The notes under the pieces were generated by a model. It ran no database searches and had not been told where the DNA came from. It saw only the letters and a list, made by a program, of their open reading frames with translations. Both the position numbers and the translations under genes were made by a program. Positions 18,349 through 26,622 of a stretch of 64,000 bases of DNA are shown piece after piece. Each line of letters opens with the position of its first letter. The stretch's first letter is position 1. Source of the DNA: an uncultured Clostridium sp. (GTDB lineage Bacteria; Bacillota; Clostridia; Clostridiales; Clostridiaceae); assembly GCF_900769625.1 (NCBI RefSeq), contig NZ_CAAGHK010000022.1, positions 1 to 64,000 on the forward strand. Direction: 5' to 3'.

Positions 18349-19539
18349 ATGATATCAAAAAAGATGTATGAACTTGGAAGCAGAAAATCAACAATAAGAA
18401 CGATTTTTGAGTATGGAAGAGAAAGGGCTAAAGTTGTTGGGGAAGAAAATGTATATGATTTTAGTTTAGGAAATCCTAACGTTCCGACTCCACAGTTTAT
18501 TACAGATACAATGATAGATATACTTCAAAATGAAGAACCCTGCAGTATTCATGGATATACAGTAGCACCTGGAGATCCAGAGAGTAGAGAACTTTTAGCT
18601 AAGAGTATTAACAAGAGATTTGGAACAGATTTTACTGGTAAGAATTTATTCATGACAGCAGGGGCAGCAGCATCGATAAGCATATGTTTCAAAGCATTGA
18701 CTGAAGAAAATGATGAATTCATAACTTTTGCACCATATTTTCCAGAATATAAATGCTTTGTTGAATCAACAGGAGCACAGCTGAAAGTTGTTCCAGCAAA
18801 AGTAGATGACTTTCAAATTAACTTTCCTGAGTTTGAAAAGATAATCAATGAACATACAAAGGGAATTATTGTGAATTCACCTAACAACCCAAGTGGAGCT
18901 GTATATTCAGAAGAGACAATAATAAAGCTTGCAGAATTATTGAATGCAAAACAAAAGGAGTATGGTCATCCTATATTTATCATAGCTGATGAACCTTATA
19001 GAGAAGTAGCTTACAACAATGTAGTTATCCCATATATACCTAATTACTACGACAATACATTAGTCTGCTATTCATATAGCAAATCTTTTTCACTGCCAGG
19101 TGAAAGAATAGGATATATAGTAATTCCTAATAAAGTTGCCGAGTTTAATATGGTATTTGCAGCTATTGCAGGGGCAGCAAGAGTATTGACTCATGTAAAT
19201 GCACCGGCATTATTCCAGAAGGTTGTTGCAAGATGTGCAGATAAGCCATCAGACATCAGTATTTATGAAAAAAACAGAGAGCTTTTATATAATGGATTAA
19301 TTGAAGCAGGATTTGAATGTACTAAGCCGGATGGAGCGTTTTATCTTTTTCCTAAAGCATTGGAAGAAGATGAAGCAGAATTCTGTGAAAGAGCTAAGAA
19401 ATATGATTTATTGCTTGTTCCAGGAGGAGACTTTGGATGTCCTGGATATTTCAGAGCATCATATTGTATAAGTACAGAAACAATAGAAAAGTCACTTCCT
19501 TTATTTAAGAAACTGGCTGAAGAATATAAAAATAGTTAG
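18349..19539 (+). CDS. PLP-dependent aminotransferase (class I/II)
   Basis: A 396-residue fold-type I aminotransferase. Visible marks are DFSLGNPNVPTP near the start, FMTAGAAASISICFKAL (cofactor phosphate site), VNSPNNPSGAVYS, ADEPYRE and the PLP-lysine motif SYSKSFSLPGERIGY. The C-terminal arginine is in GYFRASYCIS. ATG 18349 is preferred over GTG 18340 because the AAAGGAG site ends at 18340. The substrate is not clear: the sequence is of the aspartate/tyrosine-aminotransferase-like type found in clostridia. The SNF transporter that stood before it is now a remnant. Confidence 0.85.
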   Translation: MISKKMYELGSRKSTIRTIFEYGRERAKVVGEENVYDFSLGNPNVPTPQFITDTMIDILQNEEPCSIHGYTVAPGDPESRELLAKSINKRFGTDFTGKNLFMTAGAAASISICFKALTEENDEFITFAPYFPEYKCFVESTGAQLKVVPAKVDDFQINFPEFEKIINEHTKGIIVNSPNNPSGAVYSEETIIKLAELLNAKQKEYGHPIFIIADEPYREVAYNNVVIPYIPNYYDNTLVCYSYSKSFSLPGERIGYIVIPNKVAEFNMVFAAIAGAARVLTHVNAPALFQKVVARCADKPSDISIYEKNRELLYNGLIEAGFECTKPDGAFYLFPKALEEDEAEFCERAKKYDLLLVPGGDFGCPGYFRASYCISTETIEKSLPLFKKLAEEYKNS

Positions 19540-19621
19540 CATTTTAGGGAGAATTTTTGAGAAGCTTTATATAGAATAGGTTAATAAATAAAGATATAAT
19601 TGTGTTAAATTATTTACAAAT

Positions 19622-19828
19622 ATAGGGGATAGCAGTATAATAATTTTTATAAAATTATGTGCAGTAGGGTTAATTGCCGCAGCGGCAATCATGCTTAAAG
19701 GTGATGTGACTGCCAACATCAGAAGTTTTTTGATATTTGTAGTAGTATTTATATTAAGCTATCGATTTAAAATAGATCCAATAATTCTGGCAATATTATC
19801 AGGGATTGCGGGATTTATATTCTTTTAA
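19622..19828 (+). pseudogene. C-terminal remnant of a chromate transporter (ChrA)
   Basis: An open frame without a start reads IIIFIKLCAVGLIAAAAIML, KGDVTANIRSFLIFVVVF, then RFKIDPIILAILSGIAGFIF and a TAA at 19826-19828. The pattern of an Ile/Ala-rich helix, an Asp-containing loop and a final helix with a P-I-x-x-I-L-x-x-G-x-x-G motif is that of the C-terminus of CHR-family chromate transporters. No upstream part of the gene remains and no ribosome site is present. Confidence 0.6.
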
Positions 19829-20077
19829 TAAGTTTAATGGCAAAAATTATTTTCAAATAAGTATTTTACTGCTATAATACTTATAAATTATTTATTAATA
19901 ATAATTATTTATAAATAATTTATTTTTTAAAAGATATATCTGAGGAATTTAATCATATATAAAATACATATCAGTTAAAAGATTTTATTTATAAAATATG
20001 TTTTAAAAAATTACTTATTGGGAAAAATAAAATTAGTATTTATATATGATGAAAATATATACAAAGGAGAAATTTTT

Positions 20078-20569
20078 ATGAATATAACATTTAAAGGTAA
20101 ACCAGTAACAATTGGAGATAATGATGTAAGAGTAGGTGATATGGCTCCTGAATTCAACCTGACAGGTAATGATTTAAGAAATGTGACCTTAAGCGATACA
20201 AAAGGAAAGAGAATATTTGTAGTAGTGCCATCAGTAGATACACCAGTATGTGATAGAGAAATAAGAAGATTTAATGAAGAAGCATCAAAATTAGATGATG
20301 TTAATATTTATGTAATATCAATGGATCTTCCATTTGCACAAATGAGATGGTGCGGAGCAGCAGGTGTAAATAAAGTTACAACATTGTCTGATTATAAGAA
20401 TAGAGATTTTGGAAGGAACTATGCGGTGTATATCCAGGAAGTAGGACTTCTTGCAAGATCAATCTTTGTAATAGATGAAAATGATAAAGTGACTTATGTT
20501 GAATACTGCAGTGAAGTTTCAAGTGATCCTGATTATGAGGCAGCCTTAAATGCGGCAAAAAGATTATAA
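20078..20569 (+). CDS. tpx: Thiol peroxidase
   Basis: Atypical 2-Cys peroxiredoxin reducing hydrogen and organic peroxides. Starting at ATG 20078 (AAAGGAG 8 bases before) it is 163 residues, the usual Tpx length; an upstream in-frame TTG at 20018 is not supported. The peroxidatic Cys is in PSVDTPVCDREIRRF and the resolving Cys in MRWCGAAGV, with the conserved arginine in GLLARSIFVID. Its stop codon overlaps the ribosome site of a small downstream gene. Confidence 0.95.
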   Translation: MNITFKGKPVTIGDNDVRVGDMAPEFNLTGNDLRNVTLSDTKGKRIFVVVPSVDTPVCDREIRRFNEEASKLDDVNIYVISMDLPFAQMRWCGAAGVNKVTTLSDYKNRDFGRNYAVYIQEVGLLARSIFVIDENDKVTYVEYCSEVSSDPDYEAALNAAKRL

Positions 20570-20579
20570 GGAGCATCAA

Positions 20580-20720
20580 GTGAGCAGAATAGACGAATTA
20601 AAGGCATTAATAAGATTTTATGAAGAACAGTTAGGTGAAGATGAGGGAGATTTATATGAAGAATATGAAGTAGAACTTGTTGCAGCCATAGATGAATTAA
20701 ATAAATTAACTAAGAATTAA
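20580..20720 (+). CDS. Small acidic protein downstream of tpx
   Basis: A 46-residue protein from GTG 20580. The site AAGGAG overlaps the tpx stop codon, so translation is probably coupled. It is very acidic and predicted helical (LIRFYEEQLGEDEGDLYEEY). I do not recognise a family. It is too short for most gene finders, but the ribosome site and spacing argue that it is real. Confidence 0.6.
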   Translation: MSRIDELKALIRFYEEQLGEDEGDLYEEYEVELVAAIDELNKLTKN

Positions 20721-20800
20721 TGATAACTTAAGAAATATTTTCACAATGTTTCGGACAAAATAAAGTGTAAAAATAACGTATTATTTTCTCAATATTAGAT

Positions 20801-20848
20801 AAAAAACTCCCCTCAATATACTTGTAGTATATTGAGGGGAGTTTTTTT
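20801..20848. terminator. Strong bidirectional terminator
   Basis: A 21-bp perfect stem: 20801-20821 pairs with 20827-20847 around TTGTA. The core is CTCCCCTCAATATAC, with A-run before and T-run after, so it works on both strands. It separates the tpx operon from the convergent CAP-domain gene. Confidence 0.95.
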
Positions 20849-20852
20849 ATAT

Positions 20853-21659
20853 TTAATAATATATTCGAAAGTGCTGCGTTGCATATATATATCCATTTGA
20901 GGCTATATCACAACCAAAACCGAAGCTAGTGAATTTTTCACGGAGCATATTTTCATTATGCCCGGCAGAGTTTTTCCATTGGATAAATAATCTTTGAGCT
21001 AAATCCTCAGCATTTACTTTTGTATAAGAATTGCTGGATAAATAATTCTGAGCAATGTTTTCACCGTTTATTTTCTCGCCTGAAAGAGAATAGATAAGAT
21101 CGGAAAAGGATTGTCCATTATAATCATGAGCAAAATAATTATTATCAACCATGTGTTTAGATTTTAGATAAGCTGATTTATCTAAGTTACTGTCAATTTT
21201 TAATTCTTTAACACCATTTGCTTTTCTGTGATTGTTTACAAGCTCATGCATTTTGCTGCACACTATTTGAGTGAATTCTTCTTTTGAGATAATATTTTCT
21301 GAAACTGTATCTAAATAAGATGGATTATTTAAATAGCCTGTCCATTTTCCACTGTTGTCAAAATGAGAATATTGTCCATTAATTGAAACTATTCCAGAAA
21401 CCATTTCACCGCTAGGCATTAGGTAGTACCAATTTCCACTATCATTCAGCCATCCTGTTTTCATGTAGCCATCAGAATTAAAGTAATACCAGTTATTATT
21501 GATATTGCTCCAGCCTGTTTTCCATGAGCTACCTTCAGAAAACCACCAGCCAGTATCATTTTTATGCCACTCTGCATTTGCAATTGAAGGATTTGCTAGA
21601 GCTAGTACACAAAATGTGGACATTACAGTAAGAATTTTAAGTAGTTTGTTCTTTTTCAA
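20853..21659 (-). CDS. Secreted CAP-domain protein with N-terminal wall-binding repeats
   Basis: A 268-residue protein. The signal peptide (KKNKLLKILTVMSTFCVLAL, cleavage after IANA near 29) is followed by about four wall-binding repeats (TGWWFSEGSSWKTGWSNINN, NWYYFNSDGYMKTGWL, NWYYLMPSGEMVSG). The C-terminal CAP/SCP-like domain covers about residues 140-268, with LVNNHRKANGVKEL, the His of YFAHDYNG, INGENIAQNY, WKNSAGHNENML and YATQHF. CAP domains lack a single known activity in bacteria. Repeats at the N-terminus rather than the C-terminus contrast with the protein at 7930. Confidence 0.9.
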   Translation of the reverse strand: MKKNKLLKILTVMSTFCVLALANPSIANAEWHKNDTGWWFSEGSSWKTGWSNINNNWYYFNSDGYMKTGWLNDSGNWYYLMPSGEMVSGIVSINGQYSHFDNSGKWTGYLNNPSYLDTVSENIISKEEFTQIVCSKMHELVNNHRKANGVKELKIDSNLDKSAYLKSKHMVDNNYFAHDYNGQSFSDLIYSLSGEKINGENIAQNYLSSNSYTKVNAEDLAQRLFIQWKNSAGHNENMLREKFTSFGFGCDIASNGYIYATQHFRIYY

Positions 21660-22211
21660 ATTTAATACCCCCTTGTGTTATCGGAAATGTATAAGTATTT
21701 AGTTATATATTCAATATTAATTGACATTTGATGAGGAACAATTAATATTAGAAGAGTTGAACAAATAGAATATAAAATCTGCAGTTTTGATGTGTTTAGG
21801 AGAGTTCCTATGTTCACAGAAGTATATTTGTTTCAATCTAATATACAAACATTATAATATTTTTATAAATAAAATAATATTGTAATTTTGGTGGTTATTA
21901 ATGAAATATTATACTATATAACCAGTCAAATACGGAGTGTTTTAAATATGAAATAATAAGCGCTTAATTTTAATAGATTGAAAAAAATAAGCTTATAATA
22001 TTAACAATTGTTTTTATATTATATAGTTACATAAAAATTAACTTAATTAATAATAAGTCAGATTAAGAATTATATAGATAAAATTTAAAATATATATTAT
22101 CATCGTATTTAAATTCACAGCGAAAAATAAATATGACTAATAATAAAAGAGGTGTTTTGTAGAAAAAGAAGAATATTATATTGACAATGTATTCATTTAG
22201 AAGAAAAATTA
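21660..22211. other. Long A+T-rich intergenic region
   Basis: About 550 bp with no convincing gene. At 21809 an AGGAG-preceded ATG opens a frame of only 15 codons (MFTEVYLFQSNIQTL). The promoter of the minus-strand CAP gene must lie at the left edge. I recognise nothing else. Confidence 0.4.
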
Positions 22212-22376
22212 ATGCTGAAAACTAATAATGTTATAAATGAAAAGGAACTATTAAGAGTTTACGAGAACAATTTAAAGAATGCTAAGAATGAAGCAGAGAA
22301 AAATCCATGGGATGGCTCAATTGTAGCTGTTAAGAATGAAATTAACTATTTTGAAGCAATGGAAAAAAATCATTAG
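22212..22376 (+). CDS. Small hypothetical protein
   Basis: A 54-residue, highly charged and probably helical protein (ELLRVYENNLKNAKNEAEKN, then SIVAVKNEINYFEAMEKNH). ATG 22212 has only a weak purine-rich site (GAAGAAAAA) 2-3 bases before it. A terminator-like hairpin follows at 22416, supporting a real short transcript. I do not recognise the family. Confidence 0.45.
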   Translation: MLKTNNVINEKELLRVYENNLKNAKNEAEKNPWDGSIVAVKNEINYFEAMEKNH

Positions 22377-22415
22377 AAAGATGTTTTTTCAATATATAAA
22401 TTCTAGTGCAGAAAT

Positions 22416-22454
22416 AAAACTACTATCAGTTTTGTAATTGACAGTAGTTTTTTA
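22416..22454 (+). terminator. Terminator after the 54-residue gene
   Basis: AAAACTACTATCA (22416-22428) pairs with TGACAGTAGTTTT with one mismatch, followed by further Ts. It also stands between this gene and the minus-strand AraC remnant. Confidence 0.65.
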
Positions 22455-22512
22455 TTGCATTAAATATAAAAAATATTTATTATCAAATATTATTATTTAT
22501 CGACTTATTCTG

Positions 22513-22827
22513 TTAATTTTCTATGTGCAAAATATTTTTAGAATGCCTACTGCAGTTTTTTTTATAAGGTTTTATTTCATGCAGAATATTTGAATTGATC
22601 AAAATTCCTTCACTTGGATTTAACAAAAGTTCTTTTCCATATATAAAAAATACTATTTTTTCACTTAATACATATGAAAATTGAAGGTCATTGTGCCAAT
22701 GTAATATTATATATCCATCATCAAATAATTCAAAATTATCTGTATAAACTGCAATTGGCAGGGCAGATGTACCATGTTTTATTGTTTCTTTTAGATTTTT
22801 ATCTACACTTATTTTTGAAGTCTGCAT
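22513..22827 (-). pseudogene. Truncated AraC-family regulator (sensor domain only)
   Basis: The 104 residues match only the N-terminal cupin-like sensing domain of AraC/XylS regulators: ALPIAVYTDNFELFDDGYI, LHWHNDLQFSYVLSEKI and LNPSEGILINSNILHEIKPY. After KPYKK the expected continuation is replaced by a short unrelated tail, and the two helix-turn-helix motifs are absent from the window. It is divergent to an EamA transporter, the usual target of such regulators. A functional short sensor protein cannot be excluded but decay is more likely. Confidence 0.65.
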
Positions 22828-23083
22828 TTTTATCTCCTTAATCTAAAGTATTATACTAAGAAGTATAGTTTTTAAGAACAATTATTATACTACACATTAT
22901 GTTTAAAGATTAATTTATACACTATTGTTATAATTCTACAACATAGATTCAACATTTTAAAGGATGAAAAATATATATTAGCTAATATAGTTATAATAGT
23001 AGTCAATATATTTATTGATGAGATTTAGTTTTAAATATATGATTATTTATAGTTAATACATTAAAAGGAGGATAAAATGACTT

Positions 23084-23980
23084 ATGAGAAATTCTTTAAG
23101 ATTAAAGGGATTATTTTTAGTTACCCTTGGAGCAATGTTATGGGGAGTATCTGGTACAGTTGCTCAGTATTTGTTTCAGACTGAAAATTTTACTCCAGAA
23201 TGGCTTGTTGTTATTAGAATGATAGTGTCAGGAATACTTTTATTAACACTAGGATTGATAAAGAAAGATAAAAATATATTTGGAATATGGCAGAAGAAAG
23301 GTAATGCTGTAAGACTCACCTTATTTGGACTTTTAGGAATGATTGGCGTTCAGTATACATATTTTGCAGCAATTAATCATGGAAATGCTGCAACAGCAAC
23401 AATACTTCAATATTTATCACCAGTATTAATTACATTTTATATATGTATGGTTAATAAAAAGCTTCCTACATTAAAACAGATAGTATGTATAGCTATGGCT
23501 TTAATTGGAACATTTTTAATAATTACAAAAGGAAATATGAATAGCATTTCTATATCTAAGGCAGCTCTTTTCTGGGGCATTGCATCTGCTTTTGCATCTG
23601 CATTATATACTCTGCAGCCAATAAAATTGATAAAGGAATTTGGATCTATATGCACTGTAGGCTGGGGAATGCTTATCGGAGGTGCGGCTTTCTGTTTTGT
23701 TAAATCACCTTTTGACTGTAGTGGAAACTGGTCTGTAAAGTCTATTGTAGCAATTGTTTTTGTAGTTATATTTGGTACGCTGATAGCTTTTTCATGTTAT
23801 CTAGAAAGCTTGAAATATATTGAAGCATATGAAGCCAGCATACTTGGAAGTGTAGAACCATTATCAGCAGCACTTCTTTCCATGATGTTTTTAGATGTTA
23901 AATTCAGCACTATACAATGGTTTGGTTCTATATTAATAATTTCAACAATTTCAGTGCTTTCTATTATGAGAGATAAGTAG
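23084..23980 (+). CDS. EamA/DMT-family transporter
   Basis: A 298-residue membrane protein with ten hydrophobic segments in two repeated halves (GAMLWGVSGTVAQYLF near the start, ALFWGIASAFASALYTLQP at the second half), the EamA arrangement. The GNAATATILQYLSPVLITFY motif after helix 3 is typical of drug/metabolite or amino-acid exporters. The start is uncertain: AAGGAGG at 23065-23071 is ideally placed for an out-of-frame ATG at 23077, while the in-frame ATG 23084 is 12 bases away. Its likely regulator upstream is truncated. Confidence 0.85.
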   Translation: MRNSLRLKGLFLVTLGAMLWGVSGTVAQYLFQTENFTPEWLVVIRMIVSGILLLTLGLIKKDKNIFGIWQKKGNAVRLTLFGLLGMIGVQYTYFAAINHGNAATATILQYLSPVLITFYICMVNKKLPTLKQIVCIAMALIGTFLIITKGNMNSISISKAALFWGIASAFASALYTLQPIKLIKEFGSICTVGWGMLIGGAAFCFVKSPFDCSGNWSVKSIVAIVFVVIFGTLIAFSCYLESLKYIEAYEASILGSVEPLSAALLSMMFLDVKFSTIQWFGSILIISTISVLSIMRDK

Positions 23981-24420
23981 GGGAATTTTATGCTTCAAAA
24001 AGTTTAGAGAAATTGATTCGGTGGAAAAACTCAATTGTATATTTGAAATACTCTTAAAAATATATAATAAACCTGTTTAATTGAAGAAAAGAAGTTTATA
24101 ATATAAACATATGATAATTAATAAATGTGATTTTAAGTTAAAGGTATAGATAGCAAGAATTCAAAATTTATAATACCATTTGAGGGATGGCATATAGATT
24201 ATGATACAAATAAAAATTTTGTATGGAAAGTAAGGGATGAACTAGTTAAATGTAAAACAATTAAAAAATATATTAGAAAAAGCAAAGAATAGAAATGATG
24301 ACTATTAAAAGATTAATGCAATCATTTGATGAATTGAAATTACCTGCTTTTTACATATCAAAAGGTAATTTTAAAGATTGCTGTGTAGTATTCAACTACA
24401 TGTAATGACGGCTTTTTTAA
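23981..24420. other. Region of unrecognised short frames
   Basis: 440 bp between the EamA gene and the IS66 fragment. It contains a start-less frame at 24137-24292 (FIIPFEGWHIDYDTNKNFVW and a Lys-rich end) and a 36-codon frame at 24295-24405 (FDELKLPAFYISKGNFKDCC). Neither has a good ribosome site and I recognise neither. They look like debris of older genes. Confidence 0.4.
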
Positions 24421-24666
24421 TATGCCAAAGATAGTCTAAAAACTTTATTACATAAAAGCATGGCATCAAATGAATTAGCAGCTCATGTAATAATAATGAA
24501 GTACCTTCATTCAATGCCACTTAAAAGAATGGAAACGTATTTTCAGATGATGGATGTAAGTCTGTCGAGGCAGACATTATCAAATTGGGTAATAAATAGT
24601 GCTTCTGAACTTGAATGTGTATATGATTGTATGAAAGAGAATCTTATAAGAAACAACTGCCGATGA
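24421..24666 (+). pseudogene. IS66-family transposase fragment
   Basis: The frame has no proper start and reads KTLLHKSMASNELAAHVIIM, KYLHSMPLKRMETYFQMM and DVSLSRQTLSNWVINSA. This is the part of IS66 TnpC between the zinc-finger region and the DDE core (ASxxLxAxxxxxKYxxxxPLxRxE, LSRxTLxNW). The frame ends just before the first catalytic Asp (HADET) would occur. No TnpA, TnpB or terminal repeats were found. It is a dead remnant. Confidence 0.8.
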
Positions 24667-24780
24667 TATGAATAAAAATACAGCTCAATTATTAGATAAA
24701 ATTTCCAGGAGAAGAAGTGTCTCCTTTTGGGGTAAAGAAAAAGCTGAAAGGCAGTAATAATCAGCTTTCAGCAATCTAAT

Positions 24781-24855
24781 TGGTGACCCATACGGGAATC
24801 GAACCCATGATTTCACCGTGAGAGGGTGACGTCTTAACCGCTTGACCAATGGGCC
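24781..24855 (-). tRNA. tRNA-Glu (anticodon CTC)
   Basis: Read on the minus strand: acceptor arms GGCCCAT and ATGGGTC, D-arm GTCAAGCGGTTAAGAC, anticodon stem TCACC/GGTGA with loop CTCTCAC (anticodon CTC), T-arm TGGGTTCGATTCCCGT, and an encoded CCA at 24783-24781. All stems pair (one G-U in the acceptor). It is an isolated tRNA in a gene-poor stretch. Confidence 0.95.
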
Positions 24856-25029
24856 ACATAACAGTATTTATTATACTATAGCTATCTTATTATGTCAATA
24901 ATTACATAAATTTTAAAATATAAAAATAATAAGCAGTAATTAAATATGTCATAATTTTCAAAATATTTAAAAAATACTATTGTTTTTCATAAGGAATCTG
25001 TTAAACTATTATATAGTTGGTAATTTTTT

Positions 25030-25165
25030 AGAGGTTTATTAGACAGTAAACTCATCGCTCCTCTTGTGATGTAATTCACATAAAATTACGACTCCTTTTT
25101 AATATTTTGTGGTATATCCATTAAAATTTAGGTCTTTATCCTGAGTTTTGATGGATATTTTTTAT
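25030..25165 (+). ncRNA. Candidate structured RNA (leader or sRNA) before zupT
   Basis: Three consecutive hairpins in 136 bp. AGAGG (25030-25034) pairs with CCTCT (25060-25064), enclosing TTTA/TAAA. TGTGA (25065-25069) pairs with TCACA (25076-25080). ATATCCATTAAAA (25114-25126) pairs with 25146-25158 with one G-T, followed by seven Ts, a good intrinsic terminator. No gene lies upstream on this strand, so the transcript ending here is either an sRNA or an attenuated leader of the zinc transporter gene starting at 25292. It does not match a riboswitch class I know. Confidence 0.4.
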
Positions 25166-25291
25166 GTAATTTTAAATTGTTATTGAGAATATACATAATA
25201 TAGCTTTATTTAATAATTGAAGTTAATAAGATTAATAATTATATATTGACTTAATGGAGATTATAGATGAAGAGCAGAAGGGGTTGGTTTT

Positions 25292-26071
25292 ATGGAGCGG
25301 AGTGCTGTATTTGCACTTTTACTTTCATCTTTGGCTGGTATTTCTACGGTGCTTGGAGCATGTATTGTTTTTATATCTAAAAGAACAAGTAAGAGAACTA
25401 TTACTTTCGCACTAGGATTTGCAGGCGGTGTAATGATATGTGTTTCATTTACAGATCTTTTTCCATTTGCAGAGACAACTTTAGTAAAATACTATGGTAG
25501 CCTTTATGGTATACTTCTGACTATGATGTATATGTTATCTGGAGTTATTTTTGCGATGCTTATTGATAAGTTCATTCCTCATGAAAATCATTTGATATCA
25601 TCTGACAGTTCAGGTAATGCAAAACTTTTCAGAGTAGGTATTGTCGCAATGATTGCGATAACACTACATAATTTCCCAGAAGGGATAGCAACGTTTATGT
25701 CTAGCTATCAGAATACAGCATTAGGAATTTCAATATCATTAGCTATTGCAATGCATAATATACCTGAGGGGATTGCAGTCGCTATGCCGATATATTATGC
25801 AACAGGAAACCGAATGAAAGCTTTAAGATATACTTTATATTCGGGAATTTCAGAGCCATTTGGAGCAGTGCTTGCTTATCTTATATTAAAGCCTTTTATA
25901 AGTGAATTCCTATTGGGACTTATTTTTGCCTTTGTTATGGGAATTATGCTTTATATATGTTTTGAGGAGCTTATACCATCTTCGAGAGAATATGGATATA
26001 ATACATTGTCATTATGGTCAATATTTTTAGGTATATGTATAATGCCGATAACTCATATATTCATGGATTGA
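25292..26071 (+). CDS. zupT: ZIP-family divalent metal transporter (ZupT-like)
   Basis: A 259-residue membrane protein of about eight helices importing zinc and possibly other divalent cations. The two ZIP metal-site helices are seen as TLHNFPEGIATFMSSYQN and AIAMHNIPEGIAVAMPIYYA, giving the HNxPEG motif twice, as in E. coli ZupT. ATG 25292 follows AGAAGGGG. A candidate RNA leader stands upstream and a Cys/His-rich small protein gene is convergent downstream, making a small metal-related neighbourhood. Confidence 0.9.
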   Translation: MERSAVFALLLSSLAGISTVLGACIVFISKRTSKRTITFALGFAGGVMICVSFTDLFPFAETTLVKYYGSLYGILLTMMYMLSGVIFAMLIDKFIPHENHLISSDSSGNAKLFRVGIVAMIAITLHNFPEGIATFMSSYQNTALGISISLAIAMHNIPEGIAVAMPIYYATGNRMKALRYTLYSGISEPFGAVLAYLILKPFISEFLLGLIFAFVMGIMLYICFEELIPSSREYGYNTLSLWSIFLGICIMPITHIFMD

Positions 26072-26189
26072 TTTGTAATTTTAATAAATTTATTTTGATT
26101 TGTGTTGAATGAATTAATAAGATTAGATAACTTTATAAAAAATCATACCAATTAAAGTAAATATGATATAAGATATACCTAATGTAATC

Positions 26190-26233
26190 AAAAAAGAACT
26201 TTAAAGTGCTCAAGTATTTTAAAGTTCTTTTTT
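26190..26233. terminator. Bidirectional terminator after zupT
   Basis: AAAAAAGAACTTTAAA (26190-26205) pairs with 26218-26233 around a 12-nt loop, with the T run included. It lies between convergent zupT and the His-rich protein gene. Confidence 0.8.
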
Positions 26234-26280
26234 GATAAATTATTTTTATTCCTGCATAATATGATATTTAGAATTAATTT

Positions 26281-26622
26281 TTATACTTCGGCAATCCACT
26301 TTATAACTGCTTCATTTTGACACGCTGTTGAATCTGCATCAATTTTAGTTACAAATAATATGTCACCTGAATTTGCAACTGATTTTATTTCAGACAATAT
26401 ATCTTCTGCTGATATACTGCATTTTACAATATATGCTTCAGGCATAACATGTCCCCAGCTTCCTAATGATTTTATTTTTGTAACAATTCTTTTTTCACTT
26501 GGCTCTTTATGAACATGAGAGTGAGGATTATTATCTTTGTAATTGCTGTTATGATTATGTTCATGACCACATCCGCATCCACATGTGTCACTTATAAAAT
26601 ATGTAATTAAATATGCTGACAT
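26281..26622 (-). CDS. Small protein with Cys/His-rich metal-binding insert
   Basis: A 113-residue protein. After a first strand (AYLITYFIS) comes CGCGCGHEHNHN, then NPHSHVHKEP: four Cys/His clusters within about 30 residues, surely able to bind zinc or nickel. The remainder (KRIVTKIKSLGSWGHVMPEA, YIVKCSISAEDILSEIKS, DILFVTKIDADS) has the strand-helix-strand-strand-helix rhythm of small ferredoxin-like proteins of the SinR/Cas2-like type. That fold call is a guess. ATG 26622 is preceded by AAAGGAG. Convergence with zupT suggests a metal sensor, carrier or store. Confidence 0.6.
   Translation of the reverse strand: MSAYLITYFISDTCGCGCGHEHNHNSNYKDNNPHSHVHKEPSEKRIVTKIKSLGSWGHVMPEAYIVKCSISAEDILSEIKSVANSGDILFVTKIDADSTACQNEAVIKWIAEV

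Noticed and set aside
24295..24405. 36-codon frame upstream of the IS66 fragment as a gene
   Set aside because: No ribosome site and no recognisable family; kept only as debris in the region entry.
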